DNA of 14,256 nucleotides, from the NCBI GenBank assembly GCA_014762585.1, contig JABURN010000215.1:1-14256 (forward strand), in the 5' to 3' direction. The notes under the pieces were generated by a model. It did no database searches, was not told the origin of the DNA, and saw nothing but the letters and a program-made list of their open reading frames with translations. Positions 1-7,367 of this stretch are shown piece by piece. This DNA comes from Methylophaga sp. (GTDB lineage: Bacteria; Pseudomonadota; Gammaproteobacteria; Nitrosococcales; Methylophagaceae). Both the position numbers and the translations under genes were made by a program. The first letter of the stretch is position 1; the number at the start of each line of letters is the position of its first letter.

Positions 1-347
1 ATGGTCAAGTTCAGAATCGCATTATCCAGACCATTGACTTCATATGCGGCCTTGTCTGCATCAATCACCTGGAAGAATACTACGCCGTTGACCCGCACCT
101 TGGCATTATCTTTGGTAATGATTTCCTGCGAGGGCACGTCGAGCACCTGCTCCATCATATTAATCTTATGACCGATACTGTCGATCACCGGCACGATGAG
201 ATTGAGCCCGGGTCGCAGCGTACGGGTATAGCGGCCAAAGCGTTCAACCGTGTATTCCCTGCCCTGATTGACGGATTTGACGCCCATCAGAACAATGACG
301 ACCGCCAGCACTAAAAAGAAGACGACAAAACTCGAAAATCCATCCAT
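1..347 (-). CDS. qmcA: QmcA-like SPFH/stomatin-family membrane protein (partial, N-terminal part)
   Basis: This is the N-terminal ~115 residues of an SPFH (stomatin/prohibitin/flotillin/HflK-C) protein; the rest lies beyond the left edge. One N-terminal transmembrane helix (about residues 5-22) precedes the start of the SPFH domain, which carries the motifs [31 protein letters not shown] and AAYEVNGL. These match E. coli QmcA closely from memory. Family members are membrane-anchored oligomers, often encoded with an NfeD protein and linked to membrane microdomains or FtsH protease control; the exact role here is not shown. Two in-frame ATGs are possible, at 353 and 347. The Shine-Dalgarno GGAGAG (355-360, minus strand) leaves only 1 base before the first but 7 before the second, so I chose 347. 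The gene diverges from csiV. Confidence 0.9.
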   Translation of the reverse strand, partial: MDGFSSFVVFFLVLAVVIVLMGVKSVNQGREYTVERFGRYTRTLRPGLNLIVPVIDSIGHKINMMEQVLDVPSQEIITKDNAKVRVNGVVFFQVIDADKAAYEVNGLDNAILNLT

Positions 348-416
348 CTGCATGCTCTCCAAGTTAATCAGCATTGATCATGCCGATAATAGCAGCAAAA
401 GACCGGTGAACGTCAC

Positions 417-446
417 TTGAATCTTGCCTGTTATTCGATGGACAAT
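417..446 (+). promoter_or_regulatory. Possible sigma-70 promoter for csiV
   Basis: TTGAAT (417-422) and GACAAT (441-446) lie 18 bases apart, each matching 4 of 6 consensus bases, and would start RNA roughly 20 bases before the csiV ATG. The match is moderate and was found only by eye. Confidence 0.25.
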
Positions 447-474
447 AAGCCTGACCCCTAACGCTAAGGTTGCC

Positions 475-1137
475 ATGAATCTCAATACGCTTTTTGCCCG
501 AATCGCTCTGTTATTGACACTGACTCTGTTGAGTACCAGTGCCTTCGCCCAACAGTGGTATCACGTAGAACTGGTTGTTTTCGAGCGTTTCAGCGGAGCT
601 AACGCCGAACACTGGCCAGTAATGAACAATATCCGCAGTGGCAGCCTCAGCCCGCAAATGGCGAATAATCAGATTCAACCGGCCCGGGTGGAAACCCTCG
701 CCGGGGTCTCTCAGCGCTTGCAGAATTCGTCAAATTACCGCGTGCATTATCATAAAGCCTGGCAGCAACCGATGCTGAGCAAAGGCAGTGCCCGTTCGAT
801 TCAGATTAATTCAGACAATGGTCTGATTGAAGGCGCGCTGAAGCTCTACCGGGTCAATTACCTGCATGCGGATATTGATCTCTGGTTCAAGGAAAACGGT
901 AGCAGCGTCACAAACTGGGGAGCAGCCTCACCGGATGGCGTGGATCTGGGCGGCCCCCGAAATCCTCATCTGTCCCAGATCCGCCGGATTAGATCGAAAG
1001 AACTGAATTATTTCGACCATCCTCGTGTCGCGGCTATTTTGCAGCTGACCCCGGTCGCCGCCCCGGCATCAGCAGTCTCCGAAACCCCGGAAAGCTATTC
1101 CCTGCCTGAGACTAGCCAAGCGTCTGAAGGCCAATAA
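475..1137 (+). CDS. csiV: CsiV-family cell-shape / peptidoglycan-associated protein
   Basis: The predicted 220-residue secreted protein belongs to the CsiV family. In Vibrio cholerae CsiV is a periplasmic protein that helps activate peptidoglycan assembly by PBP1A together with LpoA. A clean signal peptide (residues 1-25, ending TSAFA) is followed at once by the family hallmark WYHVELVVFE and a LYRVNYLHADIDLWF strand. The C-terminal tail is rich in Pro, Ala and Ser. An in-frame TTG at 424 would add 17 residues in front of the signal peptide; the ATG at 475 is preferred because AAGG (466-469) sits 5 bases upstream and the signal peptide begins there. The last 26 bases overlap the end of the convergent phosphorylase gene. 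Family call is fairly sure; role here is by homology only. Confidence 0.82.
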   Translation: MNLNTLFARIALLLTLTLLSTSAFAQQWYHVELVVFERFSGANAEHWPVMNNIRSGSLSPQMANNQIQPARVETLAGVSQRLQNSSNYRVHYHKAWQQPMLSKGSARSIQINSDNGLIEGALKLYRVNYLHADIDLWFKENGSSVTNWGAASPDGVDLGGPRNPHLSQIRRIRSKELNYFDHPRVAAILQLTPVAAPASAVSETPESYSLPETSQASEGQ

Positions 1138-1855
1138 CCCCGGCGATCACAGCCTGTACATTATCAATACCGGCGGCCAGGGTTCGCTCGATTTCAGCCA
1201 TGCTGAGCTCAGCCTCTGTCACCCCCGCCGCCCAGTTGGCTACCACCGCCAGTGTGGCATAAAGCATGCCGGCTTCCCGGGCAAGATAGGCTTCCGGCAT
1301 GCCGGTCATGCCCACCAGATCACAGCCATCCCTCGCCATACGCCGGATTTCGGCCGCAGTTTCCAAACGCGGTCCCTGCACCGCGCCATAGGTGCCACCA
1401 TCAACCGGCTTGAGTTTCAGCTCTACGGCTACTTTCAGAATCGCAGCTCTCACTGACGGATGATAGGGATAAGTGAAATCGATATGCTTGTCGGCGCTGA
1501 AGGCATCGCTGAAAAAGCTTTGCTCACGACCATGGGTGTAGTCGATGATCTGATCCGGTACCGCCAGCGTCCCCGGTCCGTATTGGCTGCTGATACCGCC
1601 CACGGCTGCAACCGCGAGAATATGGGTGACGCCCAGCTGTTTCAGTGCATCAATATTAGCCCGGTAATTTACCCGGTGCGGCGCGATTTGATGTCTGTCA
1701 CCGTGGCGAGGCAGAAAAACCACTTCCTGACCATTGAGATGACCGATTTTCAACGGTGACGACGGCATGCCATAGGCCGTTTCCATATCGCGGTTTTCAT
1801 CAATTTGCAGTCCCGGATACTGCGTGAGGCCACTGCCACCGATAATACCTATCAT
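1112..1855 (-). CDS. S-methyl-5'-thioinosine phosphorylase (MTAP/PNP family)
   Basis: This 247-residue trimeric-type purine nucleoside phosphorylase is the right length for the MTAP/MTIP group. Visible motifs are the phosphate-binding GIIGGSGL (3-10), PRHG (49-52), AVAAVGG (81-87), QGPRLET (160-166) and VGMTGMPEAYLARE (181-194). Adenine-specific MTA phosphorylases have a pair of aspartates in a TDYD-like segment that read the 6-amino group. Here the segment is VVANWAAG (204-211) with Asn207, as in 6-oxopurine enzymes such as Pseudomonas MTIP. I therefore infer methylthioinosine to hypoxanthine plus methylthioribose-1-phosphate. The gene follows hpt directly. ATG at 1855 has AGGGAG (1864-1869) 8 bases upstream; an ATG at 1861 overlaps the hpt stop but would leave only 2 bases. 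A separate MTA deaminase would be needed and is not in view. Confidence 0.88.
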   Translation of the reverse strand: MIGIIGGSGLTQYPGLQIDENRDMETAYGMPSSPLKIGHLNGQEVVFLPRHGDRHQIAPHRVNYRANIDALKQLGVTHILAVAAVGGISSQYGPGTLAVPDQIIDYTHGREQSFFSDAFSADKHIDFTYPYHPSVRAAILKVAVELKLKPVDGGTYGAVQGPRLETAAEIRRMARDGCDLVGMTGMPEAYLAREAGMLYATLAVVANWAAGVTEAELSMAEIERTLAAGIDNVQAVIAGVIGLQTLG

Positions 1856-1857
1856 GC

Positions 1858-2397
1858 TCATGACTCCCTGACTGCATAAATTGCCGGCAGATTGCGCCAA
1901 TATCCGGCCATGTCCATACCAAAACCAAACACATAGCGATCCGGCACCGTCAGCCCCAGATATTCAGGTAACGGCCCCATTTTGTGTTCACGGTTTTTAT
2001 CCAGCAGACAGGCACAACGTACGGAAGCAGCGCCGGCTTGATGACAGTATTCACGCAGAGCGGCCAGCGTCAGGCCTTCGTCAAATATATCCTCAACCAG
2101 AAGCACGTGGCGGTTCTTCAAATCAATCTGCGGTTCAGACTGCCAGACCAACTCGCCTCCTACCGTCTTATCGCCGTAGCGGCTGGCATGGATGTAGTCC
2201 AGTTCCAGCGGAAACAATAGTCTCGGCAATAAATGACCGGTGGTCATGACGGCACCGTTCATCACACACAGCACCACCGGCGTGTCATTCTGATAATCGC
2301 GGCTCAGCGCCTCGGCGATGTTATCCAGCGCCTGATTGATCTCATCCATGTCATAAAGCAGGTCCGCCTGCGCCAGCATGGCCTCGTATTCTGTCAT
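1858..2397 (-). CDS. hpt: Hypoxanthine-guanine phosphoribosyltransferase
   Basis: This 179-residue type I phosphoribosyltransferase transfers PRPP ribose-phosphate to hypoxanthine or guanine, giving IMP or GMP in the cytoplasm. The PRPP-binding loop is VLLVEDIFDEGLTL (98-111). MNGAVM (46-51) is the PPi-binding loop region, and VPDRYVFGFGMDMAGYWRNL (151-170) is the purine-side segment typical of HGPRT. ATG at 2397 (protein start MTEYEAML) is chosen over a longer in-frame start because AGAGGA lies upstream at normal spacing and the longer N-terminus has no homology features. It is the first gene of an operon with the methylthioinosine phosphorylase: its TGA (1858-1860) ends 2 bases before the next ATG. 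That arrangement suggests the hypoxanthine made by the second enzyme is used by the first. Confidence 0.92.
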   Translation of the reverse strand: MTEYEAMLAQADLLYDMDEINQALDNIAEALSRDYQNDTPVVLCVMNGAVMTTGHLLPRLLFPLELDYIHASRYGDKTVGGELVWQSEPQIDLKNRHVLLVEDIFDEGLTLAALREYCHQAGAASVRCACLLDKNREHKMGPLPEYLGLTVPDRYVFGFGMDMAGYWRNLPAIYAVRES

Positions 2398-2438
2398 TTT
2401 ATTTTTTCCTCTTGGCTGAAGGGCTCGCTGATCTTCCA

Positions 2439-2444
2439 TATAAT
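2439..2444 (+). promoter_or_regulatory. Perfect TATAAT -10 box upstream of btuF
   Basis: A consensus TATAAT lies 25 bases before the btuF ATG in the 72-base gap between divergent hpt and btuF. No good -35 is seen (CTGAAG at 2416-2421 matches 3 of 6 at 17-base spacing). The reverse complement offers TTATAT, so the same box might also serve hpt. No cobalamin riboswitch fits in so short a leader. Confidence 0.4.
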
Positions 2445-2469
2445 GTCAGATTTCGTTTCAGGATAAATC

Positions 2470-3387
2470 ATGCGCCGATTCTGGCCGCTCATCATTTTTG
2501 CTGCCATGCTGGTTCTTATCGGTCTGGTGAGCTTGCGTAACTCCCCGCCGCCGCTGACACCGGCAGAGGGTGACTATGAACGCATTATCTCACTCGCCCC
2601 CAGCATCACTGAAACGCTGTTTGCCATCGGTCTGGGCAACAAATTAATTGCTGTTACCGACTATTGTGATTATCCACCTGCCGCACGTTCACTGCCGTCT
2701 GTCGGTGGTTATACCGATACCAGCCTGGAAGCCATCGTGGCGAAAAAGCCGGATCTGGTCATTATGCTACAGGGCCAGCAACAACTGCGTCAGCAGTTGC
2801 AACAGCTCGGTATAAACACTCACAGCATTGATAATTCGACCCTGCTCGGCATTCAGGCTGCCATTGCCAGCATCGGCCAGGTCACTGGCCATGAACCGCA
2901 GGCGGATGCTTTACTGGCTGAGATTGAACAGCAAATTACCGCCGTTCGCGCCAAAGTCGAATCCCAGCCCGAGGTCCGCACCCTGGTTTCCATTGCTCAT
3001 TACGTTAACAGTGACCAGCTTGAAACCGTGTATGTCGCCGGTCAGCATGACTTTTACAATGACCTGCTTAAGCTTGCCGGTGGCATCAATGTGTATCAGG
3101 GGACAAAAGTCATGGTGCCCTCAGTCAGTCAGGAAGGCCTTATCCGGATGAACCCGGATGTTATCATCGACGTTTTTCCTGAAGCCGACGACCACCATAG
3201 CGATATGAACCTTGTGATGCAGCAGTGGCAGCAACTGGACACTATCAGCGCCGTTAAATCGGGACGGGTTCATATCATTCAGCGTGATTACGCCAGTGTG
3301 CCGGGTCCCAGAATTTTCAGACTGTTAAAAGACTTTGCCCGCCTGCTGCACCCGCAATTGAACTGGAGTGAGGCTGCAGATGATTGA
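2470..3387 (+). CDS. btuF: ABC importer substrate-binding protein, BtuF-like (corrinoid or metal-chelate)
   Basis: This 305-residue TroA-fold (helical-backbone) binding protein is a BtuF/FecB-type component. After the N-terminal hydrophobic segment the fold begins with RIISLAPSITETLFAIGLG (38-56). The DYCDYPPAA-type segment and LEAIVAKKPDLVIM follow, both common in BtuF proteins, and it ends with SVPGPRIFRLLKDFARLLHP. The N-terminus (about residues 5-21) is one hydrophobic helix followed by SLRNSPPP, without a lipobox Cys or convincing signal-peptidase site, so it may stay anchored in the inner membrane. AGGA at 2460-2463 is 6 bases before the ATG. It is the first gene of a btuF-btuD-btuC operon. 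Cobalamin or cobinamide is the best guess; a ferric chelate cannot be excluded, because no TonB receptor or riboswitch is nearby. Confidence 0.8.
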   Translation: MRRFWPLIIFAAMLVLIGLVSLRNSPPPLTPAEGDYERIISLAPSITETLFAIGLGNKLIAVTDYCDYPPAARSLPSVGGYTDTSLEAIVAKKPDLVIMLQGQQQLRQQLQQLGINTHSIDNSTLLGIQAAIASIGQVTGHEPQADALLAEIEQQITAVRAKVESQPEVRTLVSIAHYVNSDQLETVYVAGQHDFYNDLLKLAGGINVYQGTKVMVPSVSQEGLIRMNPDVIIDVFPEADDHHSDMNLVMQQWQQLDTISAVKSGRVHIIQRDYASVPGPRIFRLLKDFARLLHPQLNWSEAADD

Positions 3388-4153
3388 AGTGCGGGCCCTG
3401 CATGTGACGCTGCAGGAAAAAACTTTACTGTCCGACATCAGCTTCAGGCTCAATGCCGGTGATTATCTGGTCGTGGTCGGCCCCAATGGCGCCGGTAAGA
3501 GCAGCCTGCTCAAGGCCATGATGGGCATTATCGATAAGGACAGCGGCGAAATTCTGTTCCATGACCAGGCTTTGTCTGATTACTCGCAGCGTGAACTGGC
3601 TAGGCTGGTCAGTTATGTACCGCAGAGCAGCGGCCGTGAACTGCCGTTTGCGGTGGAAGATTTCCTCAAAATGTCACGATACGCCCATCACAGTGCGCTG
3701 TCTGAGTGGCAGCCCGACGATCAGGCAGCAGTGGAAGATGCCCTTCGCATTACCAACACGGCACAGTTCCGCCAACGCCAGATGACCACCCTCAGCGGCG
3801 GTGAAAGTCAGCGGGTTATGATTGCCGCTGCCCTCGCGCAACAGACACCGGTGATGTTGCTGGACGAGCCCACCAGCTACCTGGACCCGCATCATCAGGT
3901 GGAAGTGCACCGGGTGATTGCCAGGCTGAATGAGCAACTGGGCATTACCGTCATCGAAGTCAGTCACGATATCAATCACGCCGGGCAGAAAGGCCGGCAG
4001 GTACTGGCACTGGCTGATGCACAAGCCGTCTGGCAGGGTCCCGGTGAAATCTTCCTGGAGCAGGAACGTCTGCAGCGGCTTTATCAACAGGAGTTTGTTT
4101 TTGTGACGCATCCACGCAGCGGTCGCACTATCGCATTGGCAGATCCTTTATGA
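3380..4153 (+). CDS. btuD: ABC importer ATPase, BtuD/FhuC-like
   Basis: This 257-residue cytoplasmic ATPase powers the importer. It has Walker A GPNGAGKS (34-41), the Q-loop YVPQ (79-82), signature LSGGES (138-143), Walker B VMLLDEP (158-164), D-loop SYLDP and the H-loop Ser-His in EVSHDINHA. The order and length are those of FecE/BtuD/FhuC ATPases. ATG at 3380 overlaps the btuF stop by 8 bases, and GAGG at 3370-3373 lies 6 bases upstream. An in-frame GTG at 3368 adds only four residues and lacks support. The 3' end overlaps the permease start as ATGA, which points to translational coupling. Confidence 0.9.
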   Translation: MIEVRALHVTLQEKTLLSDISFRLNAGDYLVVVGPNGAGKSSLLKAMMGIIDKDSGEILFHDQALSDYSQRELARLVSYVPQSSGRELPFAVEDFLKMSRYAHHSALSEWQPDDQAAVEDALRITNTAQFRQRQMTTLSGGESQRVMIAAALAQQTPVMLLDEPTSYLDPHHQVEVHRVIARLNEQLGITVIEVSHDINHAGQKGRQVLALADAQAVWQGPGEIFLEQERLQRLYQQEFVFVTHPRSGRTIALADPL

Positions 4154-5112
4154 CAGCAACGACGAAACTCTCCCTGCTGTCTTTGTTGAGCCTGGCGGTG
4201 ATGCTGATGGCACCGTTTGCCGGTCTCGGTGATATTGCCGATGAGTTGGTCAGGCAACAGATCCTCTATGAAATCCGCCTGCCCAGAACCCTTTTTGCTT
4301 TTGTTGCCGGTGCCGGTCTGGCGCTCTGTGGCATGGTATTTCAGGCGATGTTTCATAACCCCCTGGCAACACCTTTTACGCTGGGGGTCGCCAGCGGTGC
4401 TTCTTTCGGCGCCGCTTTAACCGTGTTTCTGGGACTCAATGTCTCGCTGCTCGGCTTTGATGCCATTACCCTGGGCGCCTTTACCGGGGCACTCGCTGCC
4501 ATCAGTTTTGTCTACGGCATCAGCCGTCTGCATTACAGCTTCTCAATTGAAACCCTGTTGCTGACCGGTGTCGCCACCAGCTTTTTCTTTTCCAGTCTGA
4601 TTCTGTTTACCCAGTACCTCAGCGATATTAATGATTCCTTCCGTATTTTACGCTGGCTGATGGGCGGCCTCAGCATCAGCGGTTATCAGTCCCTATTACA
4701 ATTGCTGCCGATAGTGGCATTCAGTGTTGGCATCATGATCTGGCTCAGCCGCGAGCTTAACCTGCTGATGGCCGGCGATGATATTGCCATCAGCCGCGGT
4801 GTGGCCGTGAAACGGGTTCGCTATCTTTTATTTTTCACGACCTCACTCTGTGTCGGTGCGATTGTGGCACTGTGCGGCCCGATTGGTTTTGTCGGCATGA
4901 TGGTCCCGCATATCTGCCGCCTGATTATCGGCACCGATCACCGCTGGCTGATTCCGGCTACCCTGATATTCGGCGGTGGTTTTCTGATTCTGTGTGACAC
5001 GCTGGCAAGACTGGTTATCGCACCGGCTGAATTACCGGTCGGGATTATCACGACCTTACTGGGTGGCCCCTTTTTCCTGTGGCTGCTGGTGCGTAGCCGT
5101 CGCTCTGCTTGA
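4150..5112 (+). CDS. btuC: ABC importer permease, FecCD/BtuC family
   Basis: This is a 320-residue, highly hydrophobic FecCD-family permease, expected to cross the inner membrane about ten times. Family signatures are RLPRTLFAFVAGAGLALCG, the MFHNPLATPFTLGVASGASF segment, and GPIGFVGMMVPHICRLIIG late in the protein, in the coupling region that meets the ATPase. PAELPVGIITTLLGGPFF is the conserved C-terminal segment. Its ATG shares bases with the btuD stop (ATGA at 4150-4153). It is the last gene of the importer operon; the next 64 bases (5113-5176) hold no clear terminator. The substrate is assigned only from the BtuF-like partner. Confidence 0.9.
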   Translation: MTATTKLSLLSLLSLAVMLMAPFAGLGDIADELVRQQILYEIRLPRTLFAFVAGAGLALCGMVFQAMFHNPLATPFTLGVASGASFGAALTVFLGLNVSLLGFDAITLGAFTGALAAISFVYGISRLHYSFSIETLLLTGVATSFFFSSLILFTQYLSDINDSFRILRWLMGGLSISGYQSLLQLLPIVAFSVGIMIWLSRELNLLMAGDDIAISRGVAVKRVRYLLFFTTSLCVGAIVALCGPIGFVGMMVPHICRLIIGTDHRWLIPATLIFGGGFLILCDTLARLVIAPAELPVGIITTLLGGPFFLWLLVRSRRSA

Positions 5113-5176
5113 CCCTCATTAATCAGGCATGTGATCATCGAATCAACACTGAAAACGCGACACCGACGAGGATGCT

Positions 5177-6721
5177 GTGACGGCAAGGAGAGGTCTGCTT
5201 GTAATTGTTACGGTGATGAGCCTGCTCTCATCCCCACTGGCCTATTCTTTATCTGATGATCTGCCGATTCCGGATCACCCTCAGCTGGCTGTTTTCACCG
5301 ACAATCACGAACCCATCTGGCTCAAGGATTTGCAGCTCAGTCAACAGGGCCGTGAGGCGCTGAGCTTTATCTCTACCGTTACCCAGCATGGTCTGGAGCC
5401 TGAAGACTATCATCTGAGCCTGCTGCAAAAATTATCCGCTCCGGACAATACCGAACAGGCTCGCTATCTTGATGTATTGCTGACCGATGCCCTGTTGGAT
5501 TTGATTCATGATCTGGCGATAGGTCGACTGGATCCGGCCCAGGCCGATCCGCAGTGGCATATTGAGCGTGATAGCGTGGATCCTGCCGCCATTCTGCAAA
5601 GTGCCCTGCTCAGCCCGCATGTTCGCAACAGGCTAAATCAACTGGTACCTAAATCCAGCCAGTATCACCAGATGACCGAAGCCTTATCCGAGTACCGCCG
5701 TTATGTGGCCCGCGGCGGTTGGCAACCGCTACCGGATAATATGCCCTTGCTACTGAAACCAGGTTCGGAACATGAGACTGTGCCGGCATTACGCGAGCGC
5801 TTAGCGATAGAAGATGCCTATCTGACCCGACCGGAATTTGATGGCTCCCTGCGCTATGACGAGAGACTGGTGCAGGCGGTCAAGGTATTTCAGCGAAAGC
5901 ACGGCCTGAAACAGGACGGCATTGTCGGACCGAATACCCTGGCGGCATTGAATGTACCGGCACAGGACATGGTCGATAAAATCCGGATTAACCTGGAGCG
6001 CTTCCGCTGGCTGCCGGATGATCTGGGTGAGCGTTACCTGCTGGTCAACCTCGGCAGCTACCAGCTGACTGCCGTCGAAAATAATGACATCAAACTCAAT
6101 ATGAGAGTCATTGTCGGTAAGGAAACCCGTTCGACCCCGAGCTTCAGCAGCGCGATGAGTCATATTGTGATTAACCCCTACTGGAATGTCCCGCACAAAC
6201 TGGCCAGACGTGACTTGTTGCCAAAACAACAAGCAGACCCGGATTATTTTTTTCTGAATGAGTTTAATATTTTCCTGCGTGAAACCGGGTCTGAAAATCA
6301 AGTCGATCCGTACCTGGTTAACTGGGATGAAGTCAGCGCCCGTGACTTTCCGTTTCGGCTGCAGCAACGGCCCGGTGTGCACAACGCCCTGGGCAGGCTT
6401 AAATTCATGTTCCCCAACCCCTGGAATATCTACCTGCATGACACCCCTGATAAAGCGCTTTTTGATGAAGCACAACGTAATTACAGCTCAGGTTGCATTC
6501 GCGTCGAACAGCCACTGGAGCTGGCCGAGTTCAGTCTGAATCGTGACGATCCGCGTGATTCTGTTCTCAGCAGAATCGAAAGCGGTCGTAACCTGGGAGA
6601 AAAACTGGATTCACCTTTACCGGTCTATGCCGTCTATTTCACCGTATGGCCTTATGATGGCGAAGTTTTCTTCTCTACTGATCCATATAAGCGCGATAAA
6701 CGCATGGTTAAATTCTTGTAA
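5177..6721 (+). CDS. ldtD: L,D-transpeptidase, LdtD/YcbB type
   Basis: This 514-residue exported enzyme forms 3-3 (mDAP-mDAP) cross-links in peptidoglycan; E. coli LdtD is about 615 residues, so this one is shorter. Domain order is a signal peptide (1-25), an L,D-transpeptidase scaffold domain (about 30-190), a peptidoglycan-binding repeat around 225-262 (LVQAVKVFQRKHG, DGIVGPNTLAALN), then a YkuD catalytic domain (about 284-465). In the catalytic site IYLHDTP supplies His421 and NYSSGCIRVEQ supplies the nucleophile Cys440. The start is a GTG with GAGGA (5168-5172) just upstream; the nearby ATG at 5172 runs straight into a stop. It sits directly before mepK, as ycbB does before ycbK in E. coli. 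Confidence 0.9.
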   Translation: MTARRGLLVIVTVMSLLSSPLAYSLSDDLPIPDHPQLAVFTDNHEPIWLKDLQLSQQGREALSFISTVTQHGLEPEDYHLSLLQKLSAPDNTEQARYLDVLLTDALLDLIHDLAIGRLDPAQADPQWHIERDSVDPAAILQSALLSPHVRNRLNQLVPKSSQYHQMTEALSEYRRYVARGGWQPLPDNMPLLLKPGSEHETVPALRERLAIEDAYLTRPEFDGSLRYDERLVQAVKVFQRKHGLKQDGIVGPNTLAALNVPAQDMVDKIRINLERFRWLPDDLGERYLLVNLGSYQLTAVENNDIKLNMRVIVGKETRSTPSFSSAMSHIVINPYWNVPHKLARRDLLPKQQADPDYFFLNEFNIFLRETGSENQVDPYLVNWDEVSARDFPFRLQQRPGVHNALGRLKFMFPNPWNIYLHDTPDKALFDEAQRNYSSGCIRVEQPLELAEFSLNRDDPRDSVLSRIESGRNLGEKLDSPLPVYAVYFTVWPYDGEVFFSTDPYKRDKRMVKFL

Positions 6722-6743
6722 CAAAAAAACTTTTGGTTATAAT
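6716..6743 (+). promoter_or_regulatory. Likely sigma-70 promoter for mepK, overlapping the ldtD stop
   Basis: TTGTAA (6716-6721, 4 of 6) and a perfect TATAAT (6738-6743) are 16 bases apart. The -35 hexamer includes the ldtD stop codon. Transcription would begin near 6750, about 27 bases before the mepK ATG. This would let the endopeptidase be expressed independently of the transpeptidase. Confidence 0.5.
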
Positions 6744-6776
6744 TGTTCAAATTTTGTACAACACAGAGGTGGCCTT

Positions 6777-7364
6777 ATGCTGGCAAAAAAGGGCAAGAAA
6801 TCTCCCTACATCGACGGTGAAACCTGTGAATTCAGACGCCGTTTTCTACAAATCGGATTAGGGGCCACTGCCACTCTGGCGATGCCCAATGCTTTTGCCA
6901 ATGTCTTGAAACAGCCGGAACGTGCCATCAACCTGATGAATCTGCACACCGGTGAGCAGGTCAAAGCCACCTACTGGGCCGAAGGTGCTTACCAGGCCGA
7001 CGAATTAAAAGCGATCCACCGTGTTTTACGGGATCACCGCACCGGTGACATCCATCAAATCGATCAAAACCTGATTGAAATGCTGAATCTGCTGCATCAG
7101 AAAATGCATGGAAAACAGCCATTTCATGTGATTTCCGGATACCGTTCACCAAAAACCAATCAGATGCTGCGCCAAAACAGCGACGGTGTGGCTAAGAAAA
7201 GCCTGCACATGCTAGGCAAGGCGATTGATGTTCGCCTGCCGGGACGTCAGCTTGATGAACTGCGTAAAACCGCGATGAATCTGAAAGTGGGCGGTGTCGG
7301 TTATTACCCGGGCTCAGAATTTATCCATATTGATACCGGTCGCGTTCGCAGCTGGCAGGGTTAA
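6777..7364 (+). CDS. mepK: MepK/YcbK-like murein endopeptidase (DUF882, peptidase M15 fold), Tat-exported
   Basis: This 195-residue periplasmic zinc peptidase belongs to the DUF882/YcbK family. E. coli MepK cleaves the 3-3 cross-links that L,D-transpeptidases make. The N-terminus has a twin-arginine signal (CEFRRRFLQIGLGATATLA, ending PNAFA near residue 42), so it probably folds with its metal before export. Expected zinc ligands are His144 and Asp151 in SLHMLGKAIDVR and His184 in FIHIDTG; His117 in FHVISGYRSP is also conserved. ATG at 6777 has AGAGG (6765-6769) 7 bases upstream; the frame is open further upstream but only by overlap with ldtD. It converges on the coiled-coil gene with 3 bases between their stops. 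Confidence 0.9.
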   Translation: MLAKKGKKSPYIDGETCEFRRRFLQIGLGATATLAMPNAFANVLKQPERAINLMNLHTGEQVKATYWAEGAYQADELKAIHRVLRDHRTGDIHQIDQNLIEMLNLLHQKMHGKQPFHVISGYRSPKTNQMLRQNSDGVAKKSLHMLGKAIDVRLPGRQLDELRKTAMNLKVGGVGYYPGSEFIHIDTGRVRSWQG

Positions 7365-7367
7365 GCC

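Noticed and set aside
424..474. Longer csiV start at a TTG
   Set aside because: It would place 17 polar residues ahead of a clean signal peptide, while the ATG at 475 has a well-spaced AAGG.
2398..2469. Possible cobalamin riboswitch before btuF
   Set aside because: The interval is only 72 bases, far shorter than the aptamer, and no B12-box-like sequence was seen.
3674..4111. A 145-codon minus-strand open frame inside btuD
   Set aside because: It lies wholly within an ATPase gene with intact motifs, and its translation resembles no protein family.
5801..6475. A 224-codon open frame on the minus strand inside the L,D-transpeptidase gene
   Set aside because: It is antisense to a gene with clear catalytic motifs, shows no family features of its own and has no Shine-Dalgarno that I can see.
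6543..6776. Longer mepK start at a GTG inside ldtD
   Set aside because: It would bury the twin-arginine signal 78 residues into the protein; the ATG at 6777 has a good ribosome site.
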